Part shown: piece after piece, positions 30,786 through 40,625 of the stretch
Position numbering within the stretch: position 1 is the first letter of the stretch
Layout: every line of letters begins with the position of its first letter
Origin: Nitzschia sp. pyKryTriq1
Lineage: Eukaryota; Bacillariophyta; Bacillariophyceae; Bacillariales; Bacillariaceae
Length of the DNA stretch: 64,000 nucleotides
Reading direction: 5' to 3'
NCBI GenBank assembly: GCA_956465555.1
Contig: OY101123.1
Coordinates: 806,001-870,000, forward strand
Translations under genes and position numbers: made by a program
Notes under the pieces: model-generated
What the model was told of the DNA's origin: nothing
Databases searched by the model: none
What the model saw: only the letters and a program-made list of their open reading frames with translations

Positions 30786-31499
30786 TTAGTTTCCGTTTTG
30801 GCGCTTGAACTCAGCTGGAGTTACCAGCTCGTTTCCAAGGCTCCATATTCCAAGTTTTCGTTCCTTGGCGACGTACTGAGCCGTCCGCAGTTGCTCCTTG
30901 TTGCCATCGTAGACAGCCCCTCTACCAGTGTACAAACTCGCAAGACCTCTCTTTGTCAGCTCAACCGACAAATCCGCGGACCCAACTTGAATTTTTCCGA
31001 CCACCCTTCCGTACTGATCTTTGTCCAACAATTTGACTTCAACGACCTTATCGAGAGAAAACGAGGAAGCAAACCGCTTTGCTTCCAGCGCAAACGGCTG
31101 AGACGGAGGGCCACTTGCCTCTCGTTTTTGAAGCTCAGGAGAGTCGATTCCATAGGCCCGAACTTTGATTGTCGTGTCGTTGATGTTTTTCCTTGCGTCC
31201 CGTTCTGGACAGCTGAAGTATGTCGGGCAATGCGCGATTCGTACAGTGTCGCCATCAATCACCCTTTCGACTACACCAATTATAACCCTTTTTTCATTAA
31301 AATATTCGATTGGGATATCGTCGACGGAAAAGAACTTAGACCCGACCGCAGAGCAGGGAAAACATGACTAAGATCACTAGTCCAGTATGATGCGAAAAAG
31401 TACAAGTGCCAATCTTACCTGAGGAACTGCCGCACCCCCGAGAATCGATAGTGCGAGCAAAAAGGTATAGGACGCATTTCCAATACCAGGGAGAATCAT
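30786..31499 (-). CDS. SNase-fold nuclease, paralog 1
   Basis: Exons 31419-31499 and 30786-31334; intron 31335-31418 (GTAAGA...TCTAAG, 84 bp, phase 0). The product is 209 aa. Exon 1 (27 codons, MILPGIGNASYTFLLALSIL) is a membrane anchor or signal peptide. The rest is a staphylococcal-nuclease-like domain: VIDGDTVRI, KVRAYGIDSPELQ (catalytic Arg and Glu), KDQYGRVVGKI (second Arg) and LTKRGLASLYTG. The catalytic triad R-E-R is intact, so an active Ca2+-dependent nuclease is likely. It pairs with paralog 2 at 34093-34952, which has the same 27-codon exon 1 but one more intron. Confidence 0.88.
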
Positions 31500-32827
31500 C
31501 CTCTTTGATCCAACGATAAAATTAGAAATAAAACTGGATGATGGGCGTCATGGTCATGTTGTTGTTGAACGAGGCTTTTGAAGGAAGCTGGGCGGGGTCG
31601 AGGGTTGCAATAGGTACGTACTTGAACTGTACTCGTAACTCGTATGTACTACAAGATTTTGCCTCATTATTCTCTCGCACGTTATCGGCGGCAGGTGGTG
31701 TAGCAGACAGGCGCGTGCGATGATGGTGATGATTATTGCGATGATTCTTCCAATGCGCGCGAGGAGCACAAGCGCCGATATACAAAACAGAACCAGAAGA
31801 AGAAGCATAGAACGATTTTTCGAAATGGCCGAGCCGAACGGGCCGAACTGTGATCCGTTTCGAAACTCAAAAGCATCTCAAAAGCATCGGTTTCTTCCTT
31901 GGCACACATGATGCAGTAGCAGTAAAAGTGCTACATACACCCTCTCACCGTTGCATTGAATCATGTGCGAGATGTCCGAATTTGAAGAAAAACGACTGGC
32001 GACACCGTTCACTTTCTACGTCCGTCCGTACACTTGGCCGCCCGAACACCGTTGCCTCGGTCGTTTGCAATCTCGACGAGAAACGATCACCACCTTCGTT
32101 CAATCCTACGCTCCGCAGTAGACAAAATACCGTTACAGTTGATCTTGGATCGATCCGAACTCGACAACTCGACAGAAAGCCCTTGCATCGTCGTCACTTT
32201 TCCGCTCATTTTGCGATCATTATTTTGACTTCGGTCATTTTCGTCACCCCTGTTGGAATTGAGGTTGCCGCGCCGCTGGACCAGCCCACCCGCGTGTTGA
32301 TCGCGTCTCTGAGTGTGAGCCTCCCTTCCGTGCTGTGTATAGTAGAAATTGTGGTAAAGTTGAAAGATTCCCGTAAGCGTCGAGCGACTTTGTCAGGTCG
32401 TTTGATGTGGGAGGAGCCGGTTTGGGGTTCCGGAGAAAGCGCGTTGAGAGCCGGACAGTTTTGGGTTGCCCACAGCCCCGTCCGAAGCTTGTATGACATG
32501 CTACTTTACGTCCCCCCATGGACCCGCATCAGAAATGGTGCGGTTCCGTGCAGCCACAATTAAAAAATCTACTGACAAACACTTGCGATGGAAGAGGCGC
32601 TTGACCATGGACTTGATCATCACGCGGGTAAGTTGGTTTGGCGGTGTGCCACTTTCTATACTAGCGGGGGTGTCGGAAGCGTTTGATGCTGGAACAATGA
32701 TAGAATGATGATAAAAATATAGCTCTATTCTAATAGTAGTATTTGATTGCCACCGGAGTATGATGTTTCACTGTCTTCCGTGAACGATGTGGTCGTTTGT
32801 TGCTATCGTATCCTCTTTCTTCGTCAT

Positions 32828-33065
32828 TATTCGTTTCGTCGTCGGCGGTGCGATCGCTATCGTAGCCTCCTTCGTCAAGTATTCGTACAGTACAGTAGAG
32901 CACATGTATTTTCGTCGTCGGCGGTGCGGTTGCTATCGTATCCTCCTTTGTCAAGTAGTATTCGTACAGTACAGCACAGCACAAGTATTTTCGTCGTCGG
33001 CGGTGCGGTTGCTATCGTATCCTCCTTCGTCAAGTAGTATTCGTACAGTACAGTATAGCACAAGT
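32828..33065. repeat. 79-bp VNTR array, short allele (about three units)
   Basis: Same unit as 15231-15946; full units begin at about 32908 and 32987 after a degenerate one. This copy has six fewer units than copy 1. Confidence 0.9.
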
Positions 33066-33081
33066 ATTAGTTTTGCTGGTC

Positions 33082-33336
33082 TTTGTCGCAATAGTCCCGT
33101 TGTTCTTGGATGCAATGCACGTGACTCCGAACCAACTGCACACATACGATGATTCTGAAAGCCAGTTGTCCGACTGAGCCCATGACTCGCCCCTTCTGTG
33201 CCAAAATGAAAAGGCTCGCAAGTGCATATCGTTCCCTTCTAGCGGACTCGCTGAACTCATAGTCGTTCGCAGTAGAAAGCCAAACAAGTTCAAAGTGATT
33301 GGTTGCGAATAGTGCATGAACCGATGGGTTCATCAT
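33082..33336 (-). pseudogene. Leucine-rich-repeat receptor relic (copy 2)
   Basis: Identical in structure to 15960-16214: the same frame change between the RYALASL and CSWFGVTC segments and the same abrupt end at the VNTR. The shared frameshift shows the break predates the duplication. Confidence 0.5.
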
Positions 33337-33957
33337 ACGCCTGATATAGCCGAGAAATAAAGTCTTGAAGGTGAAGCTGGTATCGATGTCTTACGTCAAT
33401 GGGAATGATTGTGATTTCGCCATCGCACCGACACTGGTCAATAACACGAGGTATCGCAAAATCCGAGAAGTCGCAACTGTCTATTTTGATATCATCCATA
33501 CGAAGTAGTTGATGTTTGGGTCCACCGTGGGTCTCATCATCGTCCAACACAAACACAAGGCTAGCCGCTTCTCCCCCACCTACCATCAAGATGTATACGA
33601 GAGACAGAAGTCCGTGAAAGCTGCAGTCAGGATGGAGCCCGGCCGAAGGAGAGCTCTTGGTGCTTGCTTCATCTCGCGGTCTTGATCCAATGTGGGTCTC
33701 ATCATCGTCCAACACAAACACAAGGCTAGCCGCTTCTCCCCCACCTACCATCAAGATGTATACGAGAGACACAAGTCCGTGAAAGCTGCAGTCAGGATGG
33801 AGCCCGGCCGAAGGAGAGCTCTTGGTGCTTGCTTCATCTCGCGGTCTTGATCCAATGCATCCCAGTTCCCCATTTCTTCATCTTCATCCAACGGAACTGA
33901 ATAATCATCTTTCTGCACCATGGTGAAGCCGTTTGTCTCGGTTTCGTCTTGGATCAT
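33290..33957 (-). pseudogene. Orphan frame, disrupted copy
   Basis: The counterpart of the 16168-17097 frame. Two overlapping frames (33751-33957 and 33290-33772) replace the single one. A one-base loss in GAAGGAGAGCTC (copy 1 has GAAGGAGATGCTC) shifts the frame. The 165-bp tandem duplication duplicates LVYILMVGGGEAASLVFVLD in frame. The 5' part is missing at the block edge. Confidence 0.55.
33527..33856. repeat. 165-bp tandem duplication
   Basis: Two adjacent, almost identical 165-bp copies (33527-33691 and 33692-33856), each beginning GTGGGTCTCATCATCG and ending GATCCAAT. The unit equals exactly 55 codons, so it does not itself break the frame. Copy 1 of the block has one unit. Confidence 0.85.
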
Positions 33958-34092
33958 TCGACGACACAGTCACAAATAAAAGGGCCGACCCCTTGTTCCA
34001 AGTGCAGACGGGACCTTTCGTGCAGCCGCGCATTGACCACTTTCTGATGTTCTTGTACTTCGTACGCCCATTCCATAATATCATCTTCAAGT

Positions 34093-34952
34093 TTAGTTGT
34101 TGGCTCGCATCACCACCCTTTGCTGCCGCTTAAACTCTGCCGGGGTCATCATTTCCTTGCCCTGGGACCAAACGCCAATTCTTCGTTTCTTGGCTTTGGC
34201 CTCCAGATCTACTAATGTGCTGCGATTGTTATCGTACTCTGCACCACCTCCTGTATATATCGTGGCTAGACCATTCCGTACTAATTCCAAGGAAACGTCT
34301 CGCCTTTGGAATGGAGGAAACCGGCGCCGACTCCCCTCTATCTTCGCGACAGCTCTTCCATACTGGTCCTTTCTTAAAAGCTTGATCCTAACTGTTTTTC
34401 CAAGCAGCAAGTTTGAGGTAAAATCTTTGGCGTCCATGGCAAATGGCTGGGAGGGCGGGTCCGAATTTCGTTTTTGAAGCTCAGGGCAATCCACGCCGTA
34501 AATCCGAATCGACATGGTTCTGTCATAAATTTTTCTCTTGTTGCCATCTAGCTCTGGGCAACTGAAACGTGTTCGACAATGCAGGACTCTGATTGTGTCG
34601 CCGTCAATTATGCGCTCCTAAAGACGGACCAGCATGGTGAGGTGCATCGAGTGGTAATTCAACCGACAATATTACACACGTGTGCACTGCACTCTAGATA
34701 CCTACAACTTTTCCAAAAATAGTTCGCTGCGATACGAAGTAGTCATTTGGTAGATCTGCTACAGTGGCAAACTTTTGCATCATGATAAAAGGTGTTAGTC
34801 AAAAATATTGCCAACGATGCTGTGCTTGGCGATTACCGGTACCCGATAGTTGCTCCTTACTCGTAACACACCTGTTGTGGGAAAAATAGCGAGTTTGAAA
34901 AAATCGCCGCCGCCACTATTAGCCCAGCTGCCGTCTTCGAAAATGGAATCAT
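34093..34952 (-). CDS. SNase-fold nuclease, paralog 2
   Basis: Exons 34872-34952, 34706-34771 and 34093-34617; introns 34772-34871 (GTGTGT...AAAAG) and 34618-34705 (GTAGGT...TTTAG), both phase 0. The product is 223 aa. Exon 1 is 27 codons (MIPFSKTAAGLIVAAAIFSN), again a membrane anchor or signal. The nuclease domain has IIDGDTIRV, IRIYGVDCPELQ, KDQYGRAVAKI and LVRNGLATIYTG, with the catalytic R-E-R intact. It aligns with paralog 1 throughout, except that the second intron splits KV|ERIIDGDT, where paralog 1 is continuous. A basic insert (SRRRFPPFQRR) is absent from paralog 1. Confidence 0.85.
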
Positions 34953-35478
34953 AGTCTAGTAGTAATCAATGTCTTGAGCTGGGATAAATGTCCTAATACA
35001 GTTCCACGATGGAAGATGGAAGCTTCGACCGCTTCTTGTCGCAAAGTATCAATACCAGCAGTCATTATTGTGCCGATCTTCGATCTTACTCGTACTTCTC
35101 GTAGTCTACCGACCGGTACAAGTACGAATACCGTGTTATTATCGTGCATGGCGATCATCATGCATACCGGTATGATATAAGTATTCATCAGCATTGATCA
35201 CTCCAATGAATTGACTTGATGGACTGCAAAACTCGACGAAGTCGGGCCCGCGCCGTGCTGCTTTACCGGTAGTAGACGTCCTCTACTACCGGTAGAGAAG
35301 CTCTCTCTACTACTAGCAGTAGAGAATAGTAGGGGAGAAAGAAAAGGGGCTGAGTAAAAGCATACAAGTACTGGGTACTGTATGAAGAAGAAGGGAACAG
35401 AATCATCATCATATCTCTACCGGTAGTCTACGACAAGTTTCTCTATCTATCAGCAGTGTTGGAGGGGAGTCTCTGCCA
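34953..35478. promoter_or_regulatory. Spacer with GTAC and CTAC tracts
   Basis: Upstream of SNase 2. Has GTAC words at 35085-35175 and a long CTCTCTACTACTAGCAGTAG tract at 35268-35325. No gene seen. Confidence 0.4.
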
Positions 35479-37140
35479 TTAGAAGAAATTTCCGTTCTTC
35501 TGGAACCGATCCAAGGCATCTGCCCGTGCCCTAAGCTTCTCCGCCCTCGAAGATAGACGGGCGACCATCTTCGCCAGCTGTTGACTTTCCCCTGCGAGCT
35601 GCATCTCTTTTCGTCGAAGTGCGACGAGCTCTTCCTCGGACAAATATTGGAGCTGGATTCCACCATTGGCATCATCGGCCTTCTTTCTCAGAGCATGGCG
35701 TACTTTCTCTTGTTTTTTCGACAGCGTGAAGGTAACTCGATCCATTTCGGAGGCGTTTCGTTTCACTTTTTGCTCGACATTTCTCAAAGCGGCAGACGTC
35801 GTGACAAGGTTAGCCTTGGCTTCCGAGACCAAACGTATCGCCTCATCCAATCTTTTCCGGGCATCACTCTCCTCCTTCTTTCTTCTCGTGAGTTCTGCTT
35901 TTCCCGTCTCTTGTCTCTCTAGTAATGAATTCCATTCGCGATCCGATTGCTCATAGATTCCCAACTTTTCAATGAAATCTTGTTCTGTTGCTTTTAGAGA
36001 CTCAATTTCCTTTTCAATCCGATGGAGGTTTTGCTCTCGCTCGCTTTCACCCTCGCTCGAGGTGATACGATCCAGAACTAGCTTGGCTTCATCGCTCGAC
36101 AAAGCCAAGTCGTCAGATTGGAGAGATGCAAGTATTCTCTTCTCTGTGACTGCGCTCAATTGTTCCTGAATTTCTCTTGCACGCCTTTCGTCCTTCTGAG
36201 CCCTGAAAAACCATAGACGGATTGAATGAAGATACGGTTTCTCTGTGAGAACAAATTTCTCTTGCCGCGGCATGATTTACGACTCTACCGGTACAATACT
36301 ACTCCGTCGACGAATGCACGCTTACCGTTCGCTCAACTCCTGTGATTTCTCGTTCAATTCGAGACTATCAATCGCCCGACCTGCTTCTCGCCCCGCCCGT
36401 ATGGCATTGAAAAATGCGCTTGTCAATGAGTTTCTTCCGCTGCCTTTGCCGTCAGTCGTACCGGAAGGATCCGTTGACCCCTTTTTTGTAGCCTTGCCAA
36501 AGTTGGATACCGCTTGGGACACTGCAATCGTAGTGGCTGCCGTGCGTCGGATAAACGGAACCGCTACATTGTCCATAATTTTTGCCACAGCAGGGACCGC
36601 TTCTTCCAACTTTTCATTAGCATATTTAGAAGCGTATGCGGACCATTCCTTGTACTGCAATTCCCGGTCGTATCGCTTGCGACTTTTCGTGTCTCCCAAG
36701 ACTCGCCAGGCCGCAGCAATTTCACCAAAGTCGGGGGTGTCCATTTCTTTGGGGTCCGTTCTTCCTATTTGAGCATCAGGGTGGGAAAGCTTTGCCATTT
36801 CGACATATTTCTTTTTGAGCTCGGCTCGTGAATCAGTGGGAGAAGCTCCAAGGATTTCGTAGAGGGTCTTTTCTTGGTTATTAAGTGCATCGTCAAGTTT
36901 TTGGTTCGACACATCCTTTGGAACATCGTCGGGAAGCTCTTCCGGCGGGGGGAGTGACTTAGCATCAAATCGACCCTCAGTGTAGGGAGGCTCGGAGGAC
37001 ATGCGAAGCCCTGGTGCCTGTGTGCGGGGACATGTTAATAAGGAAGGACTCGAGACAAAGCTTAACGCTGGGGTTGCGAAGTACACTTGTACTGCCAGCG
37101 CAAAACAGGCTACTCTTTCCACTTCTGATATTATTGTCAT
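35479..37140 (-). CDS. Plastid-type J-domain protein with C-terminal coiled coil
   Basis: Exons 36326-37140 and 35479-36202; intron 36203-36325 (GTAAGC...TTTTTCAG, 123 bp, phase 2) joins QELSE|RAQKDERRARE, so two apparently separate frames are one 512-aa gene. The N-terminus (MTIISEVERVACFALAVQVY, then TPALSFVSSPS) is a signal peptide with an ASAF-like Phe, implying plastid import. The J domain is about 91-160 with HPD at 120-122 (KLSHPDAQ), so it should stimulate an Hsp70. Everything after about 275 is a long charged coiled coil. ATG 37138-37140. Confidence 0.85.
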
Positions 37141-37739
37141 GGCTTCAGGAGATGTACTGTGCGGTATCGGTCTCCTCTTCGTTCTGCAAGACTGATCAAG
37201 CCGACAACTACCGATCGATTATGATTATGATTATGATTTTGTATGTTGTGGTGAAGTTGCTGTTTGCTTTGTTTCTTTCTGTGGTTCTGCCAAGATTTTG
37301 AAAGTGCGTCGTTGTCTCGCGCAGACATGCTACACCAAACACCACGTCTTTTTCAAATCTCAGAATCCCGAGGAAGTTCACTCCGAGAGGCAGGCTCATT
37401 GGCTGCAGAGGAATCGATGTGACGCACCCCGAAGCGTCTGTATTTTGTTATATTCGTACTTGAATGTTTATATATGAGTGGCCGGCGTGCAAGAAATTCA
37501 GATGTCAACGACTCGATCGACTAAAATTCCAATCGGTTCTTCCCTCGTCCGTTCGTATCGGCATCAAGATCTGATTTTTGTTTTTGGTTGGTTCCGGGAG
37601 TGTATTGCACGAAGTAATAGTCTATTCATCTGCTGTTGCATGTTATTGTGATTGTGACAACCACGCTTGGAGCCACCAAGCCAACTTTGACATCGACCTG
37701 TCCTAATCTCATTCCACATCTACACACGTTTAATTCGAC
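37141..37739. promoter_or_regulatory. Divergent upstream region
   Basis: Between the J-domain gene and RPC8, which point away from each other. AT-rich with repeated GATTATGATTAT near 37217-37240. No RNA gene or further ORF recognised. Confidence 0.4.
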
Positions 37740-38645
37740 ATGTTCATTTTGACAACCATCGTCGACACTGTACGCGTACCAGCTCACATGCTGGCGTTGC
37801 CAAGCTTGGTAGCACTACACAAGGAAATCGACCTCAAATATCCCAATCGAGTGATTATGGACGTCGGGTTGGTAATTTGCCGCTACGGAGAATGTCTGAA
37901 AATCACGAACGGCACCTGTGTTCCAGGAGATGGTGGGTGTCACCATGAATGTCTGTTCCGGTTAGTAGTTTTTCGGCCTTTTGTGGAAGAAGTTTGCATT
38001 GGACGGATAGTCAAGAGTACGGCGGAAGGGATACAAGTCAGTCTTGGAGAATTCTTTCAAGATATTTTTATCCCAGCCTACTGGATGCTGCGACCAAGTC
38101 ATTACGATGAAAAGATTCGACTTTGGGTGTGGACGCCAAATTATGATGAGGAGGAGGTGGAGGAAAACAATGATATCGATGGCGTCAAAACAGAACCTGG
38201 TGTTGAAAAGACCAGCAAGAGGAAAGGAACCAACGGGGAAGAGGAACCTGGTGGAGACCGATTCGAAATGGAAATTGGAGCTGAGATTCGATTTAAAGTG
38301 AAGTCAATCCAGTTTACACAAGTGACCAACACTGCCAAGGGAGTTCAAGCAACTACCACTACGACGGCGCATTCCCATTCATTGCCAAAAGAACAAGAAG
38401 AAAAGACGTCCGACAAACCACTACGAAAGCGAAGTTTATCTGTCGATCTGAGCGATGTAAACGATTTTCCAGCCACCATGCATATTGTGGCATCGATCTG
38501 CGAGGATGGACTAGGTCTGACGAGCTGGTGGACATCTGGTGAAGGCGATGGAGCGGGAGAGGGAGACGAAGGGGCAGAGGAAGGGGAGGGCGATGACGAA
38601 GAAGAAGGTGCCGAAGAGATAGTAGAAGAGATCGTCGAAGAATAG
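37740..38645 (+). CDS. RPC8: RNA polymerase III subunit RPC8 (RPB7-like)
   Basis: A 301-aa orthologue of RPC25/RPC8, the stalk subunit that pairs with RPC9 and promotes Pol III initiation on tRNA and 5S genes. The N-terminal RPB7-like half begins MFILTTIVDTVRVPAHMLAL and has ALHKEIDLKYPNRVIMDVGL and YGECLKI. The S1-like RPC8 domain has FVEEVCIGRIVKSTAEGIQV, FFQDIFIPAYWM and IRFKVKSIQFTQV. An acidic low-complexity insert (about 145-185) splits the S1 part, and a Glu/Asp/Gly tail follows LGLTSWW, making it longer than the roughly 200-residue animal protein. Intronless. Convergent with the WD40 gene, stops 38 bp apart. Confidence 0.9.
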   Translation: MFILTTIVDTVRVPAHMLALPSLVALHKEIDLKYPNRVIMDVGLVICRYGECLKITNGTCVPGDGGCHHECLFRLVVFRPFVEEVCIGRIVKSTAEGIQVSLGEFFQDIFIPAYWMLRPSHYDEKIRLWVWTPNYDEEEVEENNDIDGVKTEPGVEKTSKRKGTNGEEEPGGDRFEMEIGAEIRFKVKSIQFTQVTNTAKGVQATTTTTAHSHSLPKEQEEKTSDKPLRKRSLSVDLSDVNDFPATMHIVASICEDGLGLTSWWTSGEGDGAGEGDEGAEEGEGDDEEEGAEEIVEEIVEE

Positions 38646-38683
38646 CCTTAGGTACTCGTATTGCTGAAGCGGCTTTATTCGAG

Positions 38684-39913
38684 CTAGTCTACTACTGGCG
38701 CAAGCCAAATGTATGTTTTCTTGTCAAAAGAGGTAGTCACCACGGTATCGGATGTACTGCTCGAAAAGAGATCACGGATGTTGTTCCCGTGTCCTTCCAG
38801 TCGGTCTACAATTGTAGAACTTGCAATGTCCCATACGACAAGAGACGCCTCATCATGCGTGTTTCCATAAAGATATTGTCCATTCTGGGACCACGCGATC
38901 TTGGGTTGTGAAAATGCATCATTTTGATGTCCATACAGGTTTCGTATTTGTTTCCCAGTTGCAAAATCAATGATCATATTCCGAGACATATCTGTGGCAA
39001 GAGCGAGATAGTCCCCAAAGGGAGCCATGTCCATGACACAGAACGAAACATGATCCGAAAAGCCTGCATTACCAGGCCCTTGATTCAGATTGTGTTTGGT
39101 AAGTTCGTAGTCCTTGGTGATATCGAAATAGGACAAAAACGGCGTCCCACGGACATAACACACCAGAAAGTCTTTGTGGAAACATAATGATTCGACCGGT
39201 GCTGATAGGATCAAGGTCTCGACCCTTTCCAACTTGATGTCATCATCTAGTCCATTCCATACCACTTTGTGTATCTGCACGCAACCGTCAGCCGAGGAAG
39301 TAGCCAACAGGTCATCATTTGATGACCAAGCTACCGTGCGAACATATTTGGCGTGCTTGATCGTCCCCACCGCGATTTCCTTAGCCTCCAGGCCACTGTG
39401 AGTCTCGACATGAACGACGTGGACTGACCCATCCATGCATCCGGCCGCACAAAAGCGAGACCGTGGCTTTCGAGCAAAATCGACTGCGATAACGGGTGCA
39501 CCACACTCAATCCGCACCACCTTGTCCATGACTTCCTTTCCTCCCAAGGCAGCACCCCATTGTACTAGAGCCAAATTTTGATCGGCCCCACCAGTCGCCA
39601 AGATTGTATCATCCTTGGAAAGCGAGCAACAGGACGGATTCGAAATTCCGTGCAATCGATCCAATAGGACCTCTTTCGTTTTGACGTACGTTCCGTCACC
39701 ACATTTTACAAAGTGATTCAAATCTTGGATGGCACCATTGTTGGTTTCTCCTGCAGAAGCTCCTACTTTGATGCCACCAGCTGCCACCCCGCTCCCTCCG
39801 ACTTCGCTACGATAAATTTCTACTTCTACCTTTAGGGCTTCATTTTCGACGGTGAGGACCTTGCAACGTTGCTCTAGTTCTTTCACTTTTTCTTTCAGCA
39901 CCTTGTTTTCCAT
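38684..39913 (-). CDS. WD40 protein with N-terminal coiled coil
   Basis: A 409-aa protein. Residues 1-40 form a coiled coil (VKELEQRCKVLTVENEALK). From about 90 onward, six or seven WD40 blades are visible: ILATGGADQNLALVQW, FCAAGCMDGSVHVVHV, LLATSSADGCVQIHKV, YLYGNTHDEASLVVWDI and the closing VVTTSFDKKTYIWLAP. This is a protein-interaction propeller. The coiled coil plus propeller layout resembles several complex subunits, but no specific orthologue can be assigned. No intron. Start ATG 39911-39913. Confidence 0.8.
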   Translation of the reverse strand: MENKVLKEKVKELEQRCKVLTVENEALKVEVEIYRSEVGGSGVAAGGIKVGASAGETNNGAIQDLNHFVKCGDGTYVKTKEVLLDRLHGISNPSCCSLSKDDTILATGGADQNLALVQWGAALGGKEVMDKVVRIECGAPVIAVDFARKPRSRFCAAGCMDGSVHVVHVETHSGLEAKEIAVGTIKHAKYVRTVAWSSNDDLLATSSADGCVQIHKVVWNGLDDDIKLERVETLILSAPVESLCFHKDFLVCYVRGTPFLSYFDITKDYELTKHNLNQGPGNAGFSDHVSFCVMDMAPFGDYLALATDMSRNMIIDFATGKQIRNLYGHQNDAFSQPKIAWSQNGQYLYGNTHDEASLVVWDIASSTIVDRLEGHGNNIRDLFSSSTSDTVVTTSFDKKTYIWLAPVVD

Positions 39914-40625
39914 TCGCGCTTAGGAAAATTAGTAGGAGTAGTGATGATTGGTGAGTAAGTTATGATATCATTTTCAGCATGCCATGTCGAGCTTTGGCTT
40001 GCGCTTTCGACGACATCACTACTCGAACTCCTAGACTACTTACCGGAAGTCAACTGGTCTGCGGCACCGAGATCTCCTAAAAGATCCATTTTCCAATTCA
40101 GAGAAAATCAAAGACGACACACAAAGAAGGCAACAATAAACACTCTAGTCAACTTGGCTCTAGAGAAGCAAGGGAGGGATTGAATGCTGAGAATATGATG
40201 TACCGGTATGGTCGTACTGTATTGCAATTGGTCTAGAAATGATACTCGTCGATACAATGATGTCCAGCCACCAGCGAAGGCCATTTTCGGTTTTGCGGCG
40301 TGTGTTGCGTGGTTGCGTTTTCCGCTGTACCCAAATTCGATCGAATGAATCAATAAAAGATATGGTAGTCCTCTATCTATTTTTCGATAGACAATAAGCT
40401 CTGTACTACTACTAGAGAGATTTCGGGCGCCAGAGAGGTTCATTTGCTCTCGACCGTCAAGGCATTAACTAATATATTAGAAAGTGCACCTTTTCGCTGC
40501 TTTATTATATAGATTCATTCTCTAGTAGATCGATCCCTCGCTATGTTTAGAAACTAATGGCGTCCTGTCATCTTGTAAAATAATTACAAAAGTTTCTCAA
40601 GTACTCTTATGTACTCTGGTGTGTT
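39914..40625. other. Spacer between WD40 and ankyrin genes
   Basis: Upstream of the WD40 gene and downstream of the ankyrin gene. GTACCGGTA words near 40200 and CTACTACTAGAGAG near 40405-40422. No gene seen. Confidence 0.4.

Larger units (their letters stand above)
31756..33950. repeat. Segmental duplication block, copy 2
   Basis: The second copy of 14167-16670, same orientation, lying between the two SNase paralogs. It carries only two full VNTR units plus a degenerate one, and a 165-bp tandem duplication at 33527-33856. It breaks off inside the orphan frame that is intact in copy 1, so this copy is probably derived. Plus-strand open sequence at 31850-32563 lacks an ATG start. The LRR relic is repeated at 33082-33336. 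No target-site duplication or terminal inverted repeat was found at the edges. Confidence 0.85.

Noticed and set aside
31850-32563. 237-codon plus-strand frame in copy 2 of the block (partly at 14446-14967 in copy 1)
   Set aside because: It begins at a non-ATG codon, is broken in copy 1, and overlaps equally open minus frames. There is no family match.
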